Assembly (NCBI GenBank): GCA_023402845.1
Contig: JAEYFP010000055.1
Coordinates: 17,599 to 81,598, forward strand
Length of the DNA stretch: 64,000 nucleotides
Origin: Bacillota bacterium
Lineage (GTDB): Bacteria > Bacillota > Clostridia > Lachnospirales > Lachnospiraceae
Direction of reading: 5' to 3'
In this document: in pieces, positions 1 through 7,868 of the stretch
Numbering within the stretch: the stretch's first letter is position 1
Layout of the letters: every line of letters begins with the position of its first letter
Notes under the pieces: generated by a model
The model's database searches: none
What the model was told of the DNA's origin: nothing
What the model saw: only the letters and a program-made list of their open reading frames with translations
Position numbers and translations under genes: made by a program

Positions 1-824
1 AAAATAAATACGAGTAAAACTGCATATTTGACACAGTCCCAAAGCGCGTCAATCACATCACCCGTGACATTCATGTTTGCAACCAATGCACCGTAAATGG
101 ACAAACACAATATCATAAGGAGTCCCTGCAGACCAAGACTGGCAAGGCCTCGCAGATAGTTATTTCCTGTCTGACTCCAATCCCTATTCAAAAATGTCGC
201 AAACGGTATCGGTGCCGCAGATATATAAAAATAGATTTCTATGAAACGGCCCGCACAGATAACAGAGCATAAAACACCAACAATCGACATAATGATCCAT
301 ATAAGCAAGCTCATAACGCAAATACCTATTAATGCAGAAATACTATCTTCTGTCTCCACTGCCGCTATGATTGCATCTCCGGCATGCATATTTCCTGCTC
401 CCGTGGCAACCGCAGCGGCTTTATTTACCGCCCATTGTGCTACGGAAAAAATACCTGCCACAATATCAAACGTATGCCCCAAAAGAAAAGCACCGACACC
501 CATCTTAATCAGCAGTGCCAGCACTTCGTTAAATTCTATCTTCCGCATATTGTTTTTATCGACAAACATGTCATGAACCTCTACCGCAAAAACATATGCC
601 AGGATCACAGCTGCAATTGGCAGGATAACCGTTTCGGATATGTTCTTTGCCATCCCATACACAGAAGTATTCCAGTTCTCCGGAGTCTGCCCGATCGTAT
701 CAGACAGACCAATTATCTGTCCGTTCATAAAATTGAAAATACGAGACAGCCATGTTTTAGCAGAATCTCTGAGTAGATCTAAAATCCACTTATGAACTGC
801 TTCTCCTAATTTACTTCCACTCAT
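1..824 (-). CDS. VirB6/TrbL-like conjugal transfer membrane protein (partial)
   Basis: I translated this frame by hand; it stays open from ATG at 824 to the window edge, so the C-terminus is missing. The first 270 or so residues show an N-terminal amphipathic segment and at least four hydrophobic stretches (around residues 60-82, 105-125, 165-195 and 225-250). Size, membrane pattern and position next to the Maff2 and VirD4 genes fit the VirB6/TrbL-like polytopic channel component of Gram-positive type IV secretion systems (the CD1112-type family of clostridial elements). A purine-rich AGGTGG lies upstream of the start. Family assignment rests on context and topology, not on a motif. Confidence 0.75.
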   Translation of the reverse strand, partial: MSGSKLGEAVHKWILDLLRDSAKTWLSRIFNFMNGQIIGLSDTIGQTPENWNTSVYGMAKNISETVILPIAAVILAYVFAVEVHDMFVDKNNMRKIEFNEVLALLIKMGVGAFLLGHTFDIVAGIFSVAQWAVNKAAAVATGAGNMHAGDAIIAAVETEDSISALIGICVMSLLIWIIMSIVGVLCSVICAGRFIEIYFYISAAPIPFATFLNRDWSQTGNNYLRGLASLGLQGLLMILCLSIYGALVANMNVTGDVIDALWDCVKYAVLLVFI

Positions 825-842
825 TTGCTTTATCCACCTAAC

Positions 843-1061
843 CTAAACTGTAAACATGCCTTGCAGCATTGGGATTAATGTCAGACCGGCAATAATGATT
901 AGTGCTCCTCCAGCTGCAGCACCCCAACCGTCTTCCTGCTGTGCAGGATTTTTTTCCTTCAGACCCTTAGCAATCGACATGACGGCCGGAATAAAGAGAT
1001 ATCCGCCATACGCGACTACGCCCATCTGGATTACATCAAGTGCCTTTGTTAAAATAGCCAT
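843..1061 (-). CDS. Maff2 family mobile-element membrane peptide
   Basis: A 72-aa protein with two hydrophobic helices (about residues 10-32 and 48-68) separated by a short charged loop. Sequence style and position between the VirB6-like gene and virD4 match the Maff2 family found in Tn1549-like elements, thought to be a small TrbC/VirB2-like or channel-associated subunit. An AAGGAG ribosome site precedes the ATG. Its precise role in transfer is unproven. Confidence 0.8.
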   Translation of the reverse strand: MAILTKALDVIQMGVVAYGGYLFIPAVMSIAKGLKEKNPAQQEDGWGAAAGGALIIIAGLTLIPMLQGMFTV

Positions 1062-1081
1062 ATTATTTTTCTCCTTTTCAT

Positions 1082-2977
1082 TTAACCAATTTTTCTTGCA
1101 TCAATAATAGTTACCTGATCATTTTCATGGAACAGGATCCCCTGCTCTTTTTCTAAACGTTTCTTCTTCTCAGACTCCTTTAAAAACCTTTTTGTATTGA
1201 ATTTGTTTCTGAAATTATAATCTGACAAATATTTATACCTAGGGTGCTTAGTGATATCATATTTTTTGGAATAAAACGGCCGCTCACCAGCAAGCTGAAC
1301 AATACAATGATCCCTTGGCATAATCGCTAACTCGTCCATGGACATTAACTTTCTTGCAATCTTATTATAATTAATTCCAAAGGATTTCTGATTTGACCAA
1401 TTTTTTGTTTCATTGAACAGATCTACAGTTTCGCTTCCAAGCACCTCCTCCATATCCTTTAGCGTTGTCTTTTCTTTACCGCCAAGGAAGACAACGGTAT
1501 CACAGTTTCCAGTTATTGTCTCTGCCGCATCCTTATACATTGTTTTAAGCTGGCTTGCCGCCTGCAGGAAAATTGTTGCCGACATATTTCTGCTTCGGAT
1601 TGTTGCGATTAACTTCTCAAAGTCCGGTATCTGCCCGATATTTGCAAACTCATCAAGCAGAAAACGGATATGTACCGGCAGATGTCCATCATAAACAGTG
1701 TCCGCTCTTTCACAAAGCAGATTAAACATCTGTGTATACATGATCGCCGGTATGAAATTAAATGCCGGATTGGTGTCCGAAATTATAATAAATAGAATTG
1801 ATTTTTCATCTCCAAGCTTATCAAGCTCTAAGTCGTCGGTTCGCAGGAATTCCCGGACCGCATCCACATCAAACGGTGACATCATGGCACCGATTGTAAT
1901 TAGTATAGATTTAGCGGTCTTGCCCGCTGCCTTTTTGTATTTCCGCCACTCACGCAGTGCATATCTTCCGTAATGTTCATCCTGCGCATATACATCATTA
2001 TCTGTATATATCCTGCCCTCTCTTTCTGCCTGTGCCTTTTCAGCAGCCTTCTTTTCAAGCTTGTCCTCCAACTCCTCAAACATCAGATCGACGGCATTTT
2101 TATATGTCTCATCCTCCTCCCTTACTTCACAGGCATCGTAAATTTCCAGCAAAGTATTGATATTTTTCTCTTCCTCCGGACAGGCATAAAATATGTAACC
2201 GATAATTGCCTGAAAAAACAGTTTTGCGGAATCCTCCCAGATAGGATCGCCCGTATCATTTTTCTTTGACTTTAAGTTTGTTACAAGTGTTGTTGCAAAA
2301 GTCAGGATATCCTTCTCGCTTTTAATGTAAACAAACGGGTTATAATGCATGCTCTCGGCAAAGTTGATCGTATTTACAACCTTTATCTTATACTTTGCCT
2401 TTTTAAAGAGCCTTCCGCATTCCTTTATGAGTGTTCCCTTTGGATCTGTTACGACATAGGAGCTATGGAGCTGCATCAAATTCGGCTTTACAACAAATCT
2501 GGTCTTGCCGGAGCCAGATCCTCCAATTACTTCTATATTCTGGTTCCGGTTGTATTTAGGATCGGGCATCCGCTGGCAATTCATGGTCAGAAATTCCGTC
2601 TCGGAAAAAATAATGTTGTTGCTGAATTCTTTATCAATATAGGGTTCTATTTCTTTCCTTGTTCCCCATCTTGCATCGCCGTATTCTTTTCCTCTTTGAC
2701 GAAAGTTCTTTTTCTTCCAGGTTTGAGATTGCTTATATGCTGCTATAATAAAGGCTACTCCCACGCCGTACAGAAATTCCTTCAGGCTAAAGGTCGGCCA
2801 TGGATGATATAAAAAATATTCCATGTACTGCATCATATAAACAACTTTTGCAACTGCTTCTCCCGAAAGGTTATGGTATCGTTCTATCAGCTTTGCAATC
2901 AGATAAGAAAGTATAGCATACGGGAGCAGTTTTTTAATCCAAATCCCTATACTGATATTCTTTAACAGGGCCTTCAC
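1082..2977 (-). CDS. VirD4/TraG-type type IV coupling protein
   Basis: A 631-aa AAA+ ATPase that links the relaxosome to the conjugation channel at the inner membrane. Two N-terminal membrane segments (about residues 12-30 and 60-80) precede the cytoplasmic motor. Walker A is GGSGSGKT near residue 152; Walker B is FLLDEFANIG near residue 440. The C-terminal part has the usual TraG-TraD signature around FLGGKEKTT. Start is GTG with an AAGGAGG site. Its first bases overlap the end of the PcfB gene by 4 nt, so the two are probably translationally coupled. Length is normal for the family. Confidence 0.95.
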   Translation of the reverse strand: MKALLKNISIGIWIKKLLPYAILSYLIAKLIERYHNLSGEAVAKVVYMMQYMEYFLYHPWPTFSLKEFLYGVGVAFIIAAYKQSQTWKKKNFRQRGKEYGDARWGTRKEIEPYIDKEFSNNIIFSETEFLTMNCQRMPDPKYNRNQNIEVIGGSGSGKTRFVVKPNLMQLHSSYVVTDPKGTLIKECGRLFKKAKYKIKVVNTINFAESMHYNPFVYIKSEKDILTFATTLVTNLKSKKNDTGDPIWEDSAKLFFQAIIGYIFYACPEEEKNINTLLEIYDACEVREEDETYKNAVDLMFEELEDKLEKKAAEKAQAEREGRIYTDNDVYAQDEHYGRYALREWRKYKKAAGKTAKSILITIGAMMSPFDVDAVREFLRTDDLELDKLGDEKSILFIIISDTNPAFNFIPAIMYTQMFNLLCERADTVYDGHLPVHIRFLLDEFANIGQIPDFEKLIATIRSRNMSATIFLQAASQLKTMYKDAAETITGNCDTVVFLGGKEKTTLKDMEEVLGSETVDLFNETKNWSNQKSFGINYNKIARKLMSMDELAIMPRDHCIVQLAGERPFYSKKYDITKHPRYKYLSDYNFRNKFNTKRFLKESEKKKRLEKEQGILFHENDQVTIIDARKIG

Positions 2978-3465
2978 AGAGACGGTCCCTCCTTCTCCTT
3001 GTGTCTTACCTTATCTCCAAGTTGCGATAGTGCTTTCGCAATTTTACGAAATTTAGCCATTTTTTGAAGTACCGATGGCTTTCTATATTCTTCACCCATC
3101 TTGACCCTCTGTGTCAAAACCTTTTCCATCATGGTCATAATTAAAGCCAAATCCTTGCCTTTAAAAAACACTAACGCTTTATCGGAGCCTTTCTCCTGAA
3201 GAATACTCATATCAATGTGATACTCTTTGCAGAAGGCTTTCAGCCAGGCCAGATCTCTGTTATCCTCCACCGGTATGTTTTCAAGCTTCGCGCCGGATTT
3301 AACTAATTGTTTCATTGTCTGTTCTCCGGTGGAACGGCGATTCTTTAAATACATTTTTATTGCTTTTAAAATGTTAGTTAAACTTAAAGCACTTTTCTTC
3401 ATGAGAAAGCAAACTACTTTTCCTTCCTTTTCTGCCAATTCCCTGCTGATCTCTTCATTTACCAT
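2974..3465 (-). CDS. PcfB family conjugation protein (DUF3801)
   Basis: A 163-aa soluble, basic protein. The PcfB family (first known from the enterococcal plasmid pCF10) accompanies VirD4/PcfC coupling proteins in Gram-positive conjugation loci and is thought to be an accessory relaxosome factor. Recognisable PcfB-like blocks are the N-terminal helix with the segment ALSLTNILKAIKMYLK and the central GSDKALVFFKGKDLALI. AGGAGG lies 6-7 nt before the ATG. The stop codon overlaps the coupling protein start. The tail is strongly lysine-rich, suggesting nucleic-acid or membrane contact. Confidence 0.85.
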   Translation of the reverse strand: MVNEEISRELAEKEGKVVCFLMKKSALSLTNILKAIKMYLKNRRSTGEQTMKQLVKSGAKLENIPVEDNRDLAWLKAFCKEYHIDMSILQEKGSDKALVFFKGKDLALIMTMMEKVLTQRVKMGEEYRKPSVLQKMAKFRKIAKALSQLGDKVRHKEKEGPSL

Positions 3466-3486
3466 TAAATCACCTCCTGAATCCTA

Positions 3487-3798
3487 TTAAATGAGCCACA
3501 CATTCTCGCGGTTTTTTGTATTGATATTCTCAATTACCGCAAGCGGTGCAGCTCCATAACTGACTACTGTTTCTTTTTCATCACAAACCACACCTGACTG
3601 ACTAATAATTTGAGTAAAATCATCTAGCGACAGCTTTTGATTGCTGTTCCCTGTACCTGTCGGTTCCCTGATCGGCTTTTGCCGCCTTGCCACCGCTCTG
3701 ATGATGTTCTCCGATAATTCTTCCGTATGCTCTACCTCAACAAAATAATGCCGTGTCCGAAGTACAGTTTCAGTCAATGTAACTACACACTGCTGCAT
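3487..3798 (-). CDS. Conserved small ICE protein of unknown function
   Basis: A 103-aa protein without membrane segments. I do not recognise a domain. Its ribosome site (AGGAGG) lies within the last codons of the repA gene, only a 6-nt gap separates the two genes, and the PcfB gene follows 21 nt later. Co-expression with replication and transfer genes is therefore very likely. The N-terminal half is beta-rich in appearance and the C-terminal half contains a short segment LSLDDFTQII. It might be an accessory replication or transfer factor, but nothing in the sequence proves this. Confidence 0.7.
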   Translation of the reverse strand: MQQCVVTLTETVLRTRHYFVEVEHTEELSENIIRAVARRQKPIREPTGTGNSNQKLSLDDFTQIISQSGVVCDEKETVVSYGAAPLAVIENINTKNRENVWLI

Positions 3799-3804
3799 TT
3801 GCTC

Positions 3805-4809
3805 TTATCCTCCTCTTAGAATCTCATTTTCCAGATCCTGATAATCATAGACCCGTTGATCAAAATTAAAAAAGCCTTCTGCTTTTATTTCTGTCGCATT
3901 GGGCTTTCCATAAATACCGGCACTGTTAAACAGGCAGGCGCGTATATAGGATTGTGGTACTAAAATTGATTGTCGGTTTTTCTGAAACTGCCTAAGAACA
4001 TGCTCCATGTCCTCGTAGGTTATCCGCCTATATTGCGTAAGCAGATCTTCAACCGCTACTCTTTTGTTGCTGATCTGATATTCTGTGTTTTCCTTTCCTC
4101 CGGATGCAGCACACTCATAATCTTCCCTGATGCATTGCTTAATCAGCTGGGCATCTTCTCCGTACTGCTTAATCAATTTATCACAATTTTTATACAGGAA
4201 TTCCTCCTCTTCTTTTTGTGCTCCGTTATCCTCAGTTTCTCCGGATCCGGATTTCGATTCCAAAGAAGAAGATTTATAAATATATTCAGTCTTACTCTTA
4301 TTATAATTATTCGTACGCAATTTTTGCGCATCCGGACACGCAATTTTTGCACTTCCGGGCACGCAATTTTTGCGTGTCCGCTGTTTATCAGTATTTGCGG
4401 CATCTTTTTCCCCCAGTTCTTCATTTTCATGCGACGTCGCATGAAAGTTCTGTTCAAGTTCCGGTTTCAAAAGATAAAGCCGATTCTTCTTATTCATCCC
4501 CTGCTGTACGGAGCAAATTAAATCTGCCTTTTGCAGCTGTTCCATAATTGTCGTTATGGTCCTTAAACTGATACAGCTCTCTTCCGAAAGGCTTGTCTGA
4601 TCAAAGTAAAAAAAAATGTTTCCATTATGATCAATCCAATTGTTCTGTATCGATAACGCAAAGCGCGCCTTCAAGATCGCATACACAACTCTTGCATTAT
4701 TGCTGAGTGTCCGGTACCGCTCTCTAAAAAGAAACTTCTGGAGCTGATAATATTGCCCGGAGTGATAATCGGACACATTGTAAAACCTGTTTTCTTTTCT
4801 CTCTGCCAT
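3805..4809 (-). CDS. repA: RepA_N-type replication initiator
   Basis: A 334-aa protein. The N-terminal 100 residues (YHSGQYYQLQKFLF, then ARVVYAILKAR and SLSEESCISLRTI) carry the winged-helix RepA_N initiator domain of low-GC Gram-positive plasmids. The C-terminal about 100 residues (LRQFQKNRQSILVPQSYIRA onward) resemble the DUF6017 domain often fused to it. The middle, about residues 125-200, is low in complexity and is encoded over three 23-bp direct repeats that shift frame between copies, so that part is constrained as DNA, not as protein. In an integrative element such an initiator probably supports autonomous replication of the excised circle. Confidence 0.9.
   Translation of the reverse strand: MAERKENRFYNVSDYHSGQYYQLQKFLFRERYRTLSNNARVVYAILKARFALSIQNNWIDHNGNIFFYFDQTSLSEESCISLRTITTIMEQLQKADLICSVQQGMNKKNRLYLLKPELEQNFHATSHENEELGEKDAANTDKQRTRKNCVPGSAKIACPDAQKLRTNNYNKSKTEYIYKSSSLESKSGSGETEDNGAQKEEEEFLYKNCDKLIKQYGEDAQLIKQCIREDYECAASGGKENTEYQISNKRVAVEDLLTQYRRITYEDMEHVLRQFQKNRQSILVPQSYIRACLFNSAGIYGKPNATEIKAEGFFNFDQRVYDYQDLENEILRGG
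4315..4383. repeat. Three 23-bp direct repeats (iteron-like) inside repA
   Basis: Three head-to-tail copies start at 4315, 4338 and 4361, each beginning ACGCAATTTTTGC and followed by a variable TCCGG-containing tail. The period of 23 bp is not divisible by three, so each copy is read in a different frame of the repA gene. An AT-rich tract (4271-4314) flanks them. In RepA_N replicons the origin is known to lie within the rep gene, so these are the best origin candidate in the element. Confidence 0.75.
4425..4446. repeat. 22-bp perfect palindrome with core ATGCGACGTCGCAT
   Basis: A perfect 22-bp inverted repeat without spacer lies within the repA coding region, 42 bp from the iteron block. The same core recurs at 6531-6548 (perfect, 18 bp), 63311-63322 (perfect, 12 bp) and, with one central change, at 61202-61215. 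In the repA and parB-like genes it encodes the same residues, Ala-Thr-Ser-His. Confidence 0.7.
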
Positions 4810-4840
4810 TGAAGCATCCCCTTTGCTTTTATAGCTCTTA

Positions 4841-5287
4841 CTATTTTTTATAATCAGGATATAAACTCATCCACCAGTCAAATTTATCCGCAGCTTCTTT
4901 TAGAGCATATTCCTTTTCCTGCTCATCCGAGATTTTATTGGCTTCTGTAATTTCTTCCTGATATACCCTCCATCGCTCATGCCATGCTGATAAATCTAAG
5001 TCATGAAATTTGATACTGCCATCATCATTAAAGGAGCCTCCACATTGGCAGAACACTTGGATCAGCCTATGCATGGCTTCTATTTCTTCAAAATCAGAAT
5101 CCAACAAAACCAGAACATCAACACCTAAAGCATGTGCAATCTTCTCTAGTGAAGCAATCTTAGGCGTTCGGAGTCCTAACTCATAAGGACGTATCATGGA
5201 GTCAATTGAGCCTGCTAAATGCCCTAATTCGGCTTGTGTTAGACCTCTTTTTATACGAATTCTCCTAATATTTCCACCTATACTCAT
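4841..5287 (-). CDS. XRE-family helix-turn-helix regulator
   Basis: A 148-aa protein with an N-terminal XRE/Cro helix-turn-helix (residues 5-62: RIKRGLTQAELG, then SMIRPYELGLRTPKIASLEK, ending in ALGVDVLVLL). The C-terminal 80 residues are acidic and helical with a tryptophan-rich end (FDWWMSLYPDY) and match no domain I know. The start at 5287 has only a poor ribosome site (GGAG lies 17 nt away), so expression may be weak. Lying between repA and the small coiled-coil gene, it probably controls the maintenance genes of the element. Confidence 0.85.
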   Translation of the reverse strand: MSIGGNIRRIRIKRGLTQAELGHLAGSIDSMIRPYELGLRTPKIASLEKIAHALGVDVLVLLDSDFEEIEAMHRLIQVFCQCGGSFNDDGSIKFHDLDLSAWHERWRVYQEEITEANKISDEQEKEYALKEAADKFDWWMSLYPDYKK

Positions 5288-5434
5288 AAAAATTTAATAT
5301 CATTACTCCTCTCTCGTAATAAAATATAATTTCATTTATGATCAAATACCTACATCGAATGCAATAATGTGCAGGGATGATAGTGGCGGGGAGCAACAGC
5401 ACCCCGCTTCACTTCTCCCCGTAGTTTACAGCAC

Positions 5435-5463
5435 AAAAAATACACGTAGCAATTACGTGTATT
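5435..5463 (-). terminator. Rho-independent terminator of the small coiled-coil gene
   Basis: Perfect 10-bp arms (5439-5448 and 5454-5463) with a 5-nt loop are followed on the minus strand by six U residues (5435-5440, partly in the stem). It lies 27 nt past the stop codon of the 65-aa gene. The stem is AT-rich, so efficiency is uncertain. Confidence 0.65.
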
Positions 5464-5489
5464 CCATACCTAATATTCTTTACAGAACA

Positions 5490-5687
5490 TCAGCCTATCT
5501 TCTTTTCAAGTTCACCTGTTCTTTTAAGCATTATTTCATGAACACGCTCAACTTCATCAAGAATCATGCCATCCATAGCCTTTAGCTCTGCAGTATCTTT
5601 CATCTGCTGTCTCTTCAAATCCTTGATTGAATTTTCCATATTTCCTACTTTTTCAAGTAATAAATCAAGCTTTTCACTATCAGTCAT
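5490..5687 (-). CDS. Small coiled-coil protein of unknown function
   Basis: A 65-aa highly charged protein with heptad-like spacing of Leu/Ile/Met (LDLLLEKVGNMENSIKDL onward), so very likely a single coiled coil. AAGGGAG precedes the ATG. It has its own promoter matching consensus in both boxes and its own terminator, making it an independently and perhaps strongly expressed monocistron inside the element. I do not know a function. Similar short coiled-coil proteins are common and unannotated in Lachnospiraceae mobile DNA. Confidence 0.7.
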   Translation of the reverse strand: MTDSEKLDLLLEKVGNMENSIKDLKRQQMKDTAELKAMDGMILDEVERVHEIMLKRTGELEKKIG

Positions 5688-5733
5688 AATTTCACTCCCT
5701 TACTTTCCGAGTACGATCTTCTCTATGAAATTT

Positions 5734-5762
5734 ATTATAAAGGTCACCTAAATGAATGTCAA
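5734..5762 (-). promoter_or_regulatory. Consensus sigma-A promoter for the 65-aa gene
   Basis: On the minus strand the -35 box is TTGACA (5757-5762) and the -10 box TATAAT (5734-5739), with a 17-bp spacer: an exact consensus match. A TATTTGATCATAA motif (5765-5777) abuts the upstream side. The same 13-mer occurs in opposite orientation at about 5333-5345, in front of the XRE gene, so it may be a shared operator. Confidence 0.8.
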
Positions 5763-5878
5763 ATTATTTGATCATAATTCATCCACAGGACTTCTGTCTC
5801 CCGCCTACCACCATCATAGATAATTTTTACGGATACCATGCGGGTATGGTGGATCTATGTACACAAAGACATCTGATT

Positions 5879-5971
5879 TCATTCCTCCACCTCAAGCTTT
5901 TCTCCTCCGTTTCTCTGCACCTCATCCGGGGTGAGGCCGGTTACATGACCCCCTTCAGTCAATCTGTTCAT
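5879..5971 (-). CDS. Putative 30-aa peptide coupled to the parB-like gene
   Basis: The ATG at 5971 directly follows the TAG stop of the parB-like gene, and that gene's last codons supply a GGGAGAG ribosome site. The frame gives 30 hydrophilic, acidic residues ending in KLEVEE. A second tiny frame (5814-5882, 22 aa) starts in an ATGA overlap with this stop and has GGTGGAGG before it. Two coupled starts in succession make accidental frames less likely, but there is no homology evidence that I can judge. The remaining stretch up to 5733 shows nothing else. Confidence 0.35.
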   Translation of the reverse strand: MNRLTEGGHVTGLTPDEVQRNGGEKLEVEE

Positions 5972-7087
5972 CTATTTCTCTCCCTTCTGTAGATTTTTTA
6001 TAAACTCCACTAAATATGTCTCACAATCCGTGCTGTTGCAATACTGGGTGTCGTAAGTCTTTTTAGAGCCGTACTTCTGTTTGCCCTTTTGCAGTAAGTG
6101 CAAGTGGTACTCATCGCTTTTCTCCGCTGACCACGTGCTTTCCCTCTGCGGATACTCTGCCACTATTAATCGGCTGCCGTCCTTGAAGTCATATTTATAA
6201 TAATTGACATCAATATTCCCATCCCGGTACCACAGCCCCCATGCCTTGTATTCATTCAGCCACTTTTTACGCTCCTCATTGTTCCGGAACTTCGGCAGCT
6301 GCTCCCGGCTTTCAGGATGATCCCGGACAAAGAGCTCCTTGGTCTGTGGTTCTATACACTTGTCACCCAAAACACAATAATCATCCGATGTATCCGGATA
6401 ACTGCAGCATCCCTTATCATCATAGCCGCATTCGTCACATGGAAGGGATGATATCAAAGGAGCAACCTCTTTAAAATCTGCGTCAATGACAACCTTCGTC
6501 GTCGATTTTTTTTCCGGCGCCTGATCTGCAAGATGCGACGTCGCATCTGGATCAGGACAATATTCAGGAAAATCTTTTTCAAGCTGCATTTGGCCTGATA
6601 CATTATCTACTTCAAAATTATCAGAGGTCGGCTGTGATTCCTTCTTCTTTTTTCGGATCTCTTTAACAGTCATTACCGGCGTTACTTCGCTGATTTCTTT
6701 CTCCGGCAAATATGACATTTCTATAAGTTGACTTTTAGAGAATCGCTTTTTAGTTTCATCAAGCTCCAGTGAGAAGCCATCCTTAGAAAACATTTTATTA
6801 ATCTTTATAGCTCTGGAGGTTGCTGATTCACTAAGCTGGAACTCCCCAAGCGCAAAGTTCCATATGCTATCGTAGCCATCCTTCTTAAATGCCCCGGATT
6901 CATCAATTCCTCTTAAATAATACCCCAAGGCACAATATGACTCAGCCATATTATTTAATTCGGAGGAAATCATATCCTTTGCAAGTCGATAGCTTCTATC
7001 ATCATTAAAGTCAGCGATCATGGGCTTTCCAGTGATCAGTTCATCAAATGAATTTACTTTTATTTTATTTGCGCTACCGGTTTTCAT
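5972..7087 (-). CDS. ParB-position DNA-binding partition partner
   Basis: The frame could open at 7237, but the better start is ATG at 7087: AGGAGG lies 9 nt before it and it overlaps the parA end by 14 nt. The 371-aa product has a helical first third with a helix-turn-helix-like segment (FQLSESATSRAIKINK, about residues 80-95) and a second conserved stretch VTPVMTVKEIRKKKK. Around residue 220-245 is a cysteine cluster, CDECGYDDKGCC and later CVLGDKC, that could bind a metal. The ParB nuclease-like N-domain signature is not visible, so the ParB role is inferred from the position after parA. Confidence 0.7.
   Translation of the reverse strand: MKTGSANKIKVNSFDELITGKPMIADFNDDRSYRLAKDMISSELNNMAESYCALGYYLRGIDESGAFKKDGYDSIWNFALGEFQLSESATSRAIKINKMFSKDGFSLELDETKKRFSKSQLIEMSYLPEKEISEVTPVMTVKEIRKKKKESQPTSDNFEVDNVSGQMQLEKDFPEYCPDPDATSHLADQAPEKKSTTKVVIDADFKEVAPLISSLPCDECGYDDKGCCSYPDTSDDYCVLGDKCIEPQTKELFVRDHPESREQLPKFRNNEERKKWLNEYKAWGLWYRDGNIDVNYYKYDFKDGSRLIVAEYPQRESTWSAEKSDEYHLHLLQKGKQKYGSKKTYDTQYCNSTDCETYLVEFIKNLQKGEK
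6531..6548. repeat. 18-bp perfect palindrome sharing the ATGCGACGTCGCAT core
   Basis: Second perfect copy of the palindromic core, inside the parB-like coding region, where it again encodes Ala-Thr-Ser-His. The sequence is identical over 14 bp to the repA copy at 4425-4446, while the flanks differ. That points to conservation or insertion of the core itself and not to gene duplication. Confidence 0.7.
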
Positions 7088-7865
7088 TCGCTGCCACCTC
7101 CTGTGACAAGGCTGTATAGGCTTCCGCAACCTTTCCCTTTCCATCATGGGCAAAAATACTAATGCCCTCGGCACTTGTTTCAGCTGCTCTGACTGACAAG
7201 GGGATATATTGCTCAAATATTTTAACATTTCCTCCATAATTTTCTTTCAAAAGCTCTATAACATCTCTGGCATACCGTGTCCGATTATCTACCATCGTAA
7301 GGAGAACTCCTTCCAGAGCCAATTTAGGATTAAGGCGTCTTTTGACCTTTCCAATGGTCTTAATAAGCTGCTGCAATCCTTTTACCGGCAAATAGGATGC
7401 CTGCACAGGAATCAGAACACTGTCAGATGCTACCAGCGCATTAATTGTTATCATACCCAGTGACGGCATGCAATCGATCAATACATAATCATAATCACCC
7501 TTTACCACATCCACAAACTCTGACAAGATACATTCTCTTCGCATCACATTGACTAGGCTCTCCTCCAGTCCCGACAACTCAATATTAGCCGGTACCAGCG
7601 TTACGCCCTCCGGGTGATCGTAATAAGCATGATTTTCCTCTTCCGTGTAGTTGTCTTCAATAATATCTGACATGATCGTAGTTAATGTTTCAGACAGCAT
7701 GTCCGGTTCCTCAATGCCAAGACTGGCGGATAAACTGCCTTGTGCATCCGCATCAATTAGTAATACTTTCTTTCCGAGCCGTGCAAGTCCAATTCCAAGG
7801 TTTGCACAGGTTGTTGACTTGCCTACACCGCCCTTTTGATTTGCAATTGCGATTACCTTACCCAT
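7074..7865 (-). CDS. parA: ParA family partition ATPase
   Basis: A 263-aa deviant-Walker ATPase. It begins with the diagnostic KGGVGKST loop (residues 10-17), followed by the A' motif LLIDADAQGSLS near residue 40 and the Walker B region YDYVLIDCMPSLG near 125. ParA proteins form dynamic nucleoid-bound gradients that position plasmids or circular intermediates. The ribosome site AGGAGG lies in the stop region of the upstream small gene, and the parB-like gene overlaps its end, so the three form one translation-coupled unit. Length is normal. Confidence 0.95.
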   Translation of the reverse strand: MGKVIAIANQKGGVGKSTTCANLGIGLARLGKKVLLIDADAQGSLSASLGIEEPDMLSETLTTIMSDIIEDNYTEEENHAYYDHPEGVTLVPANIELSGLEESLVNVMRRECILSEFVDVVKGDYDYVLIDCMPSLGMITINALVASDSVLIPVQASYLPVKGLQQLIKTIGKVKRRLNPKLALEGVLLTMVDNRTRYARDVIELLKENYGGNVKIFEQYIPLSVRAAETSAEGISIFAHDGKGKVAEAYTALSQEVAANENR

Positions 7866-7868
7866 AAA

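Noticed and set aside
241..776. Plus-strand frames of 111 and 130 aa at the left edge
   Set aside because: They are antisense to the VirB6/TrbL-like gene, whose hydrophobic helices and ribosome site are clear on the minus strand.
4315..4383. Three regular 23-bp repeats considered as a minimal CRISPR array
   Set aside because: The copies are directly adjacent without spacers, lie inside a coding region, and no cas genes are present.
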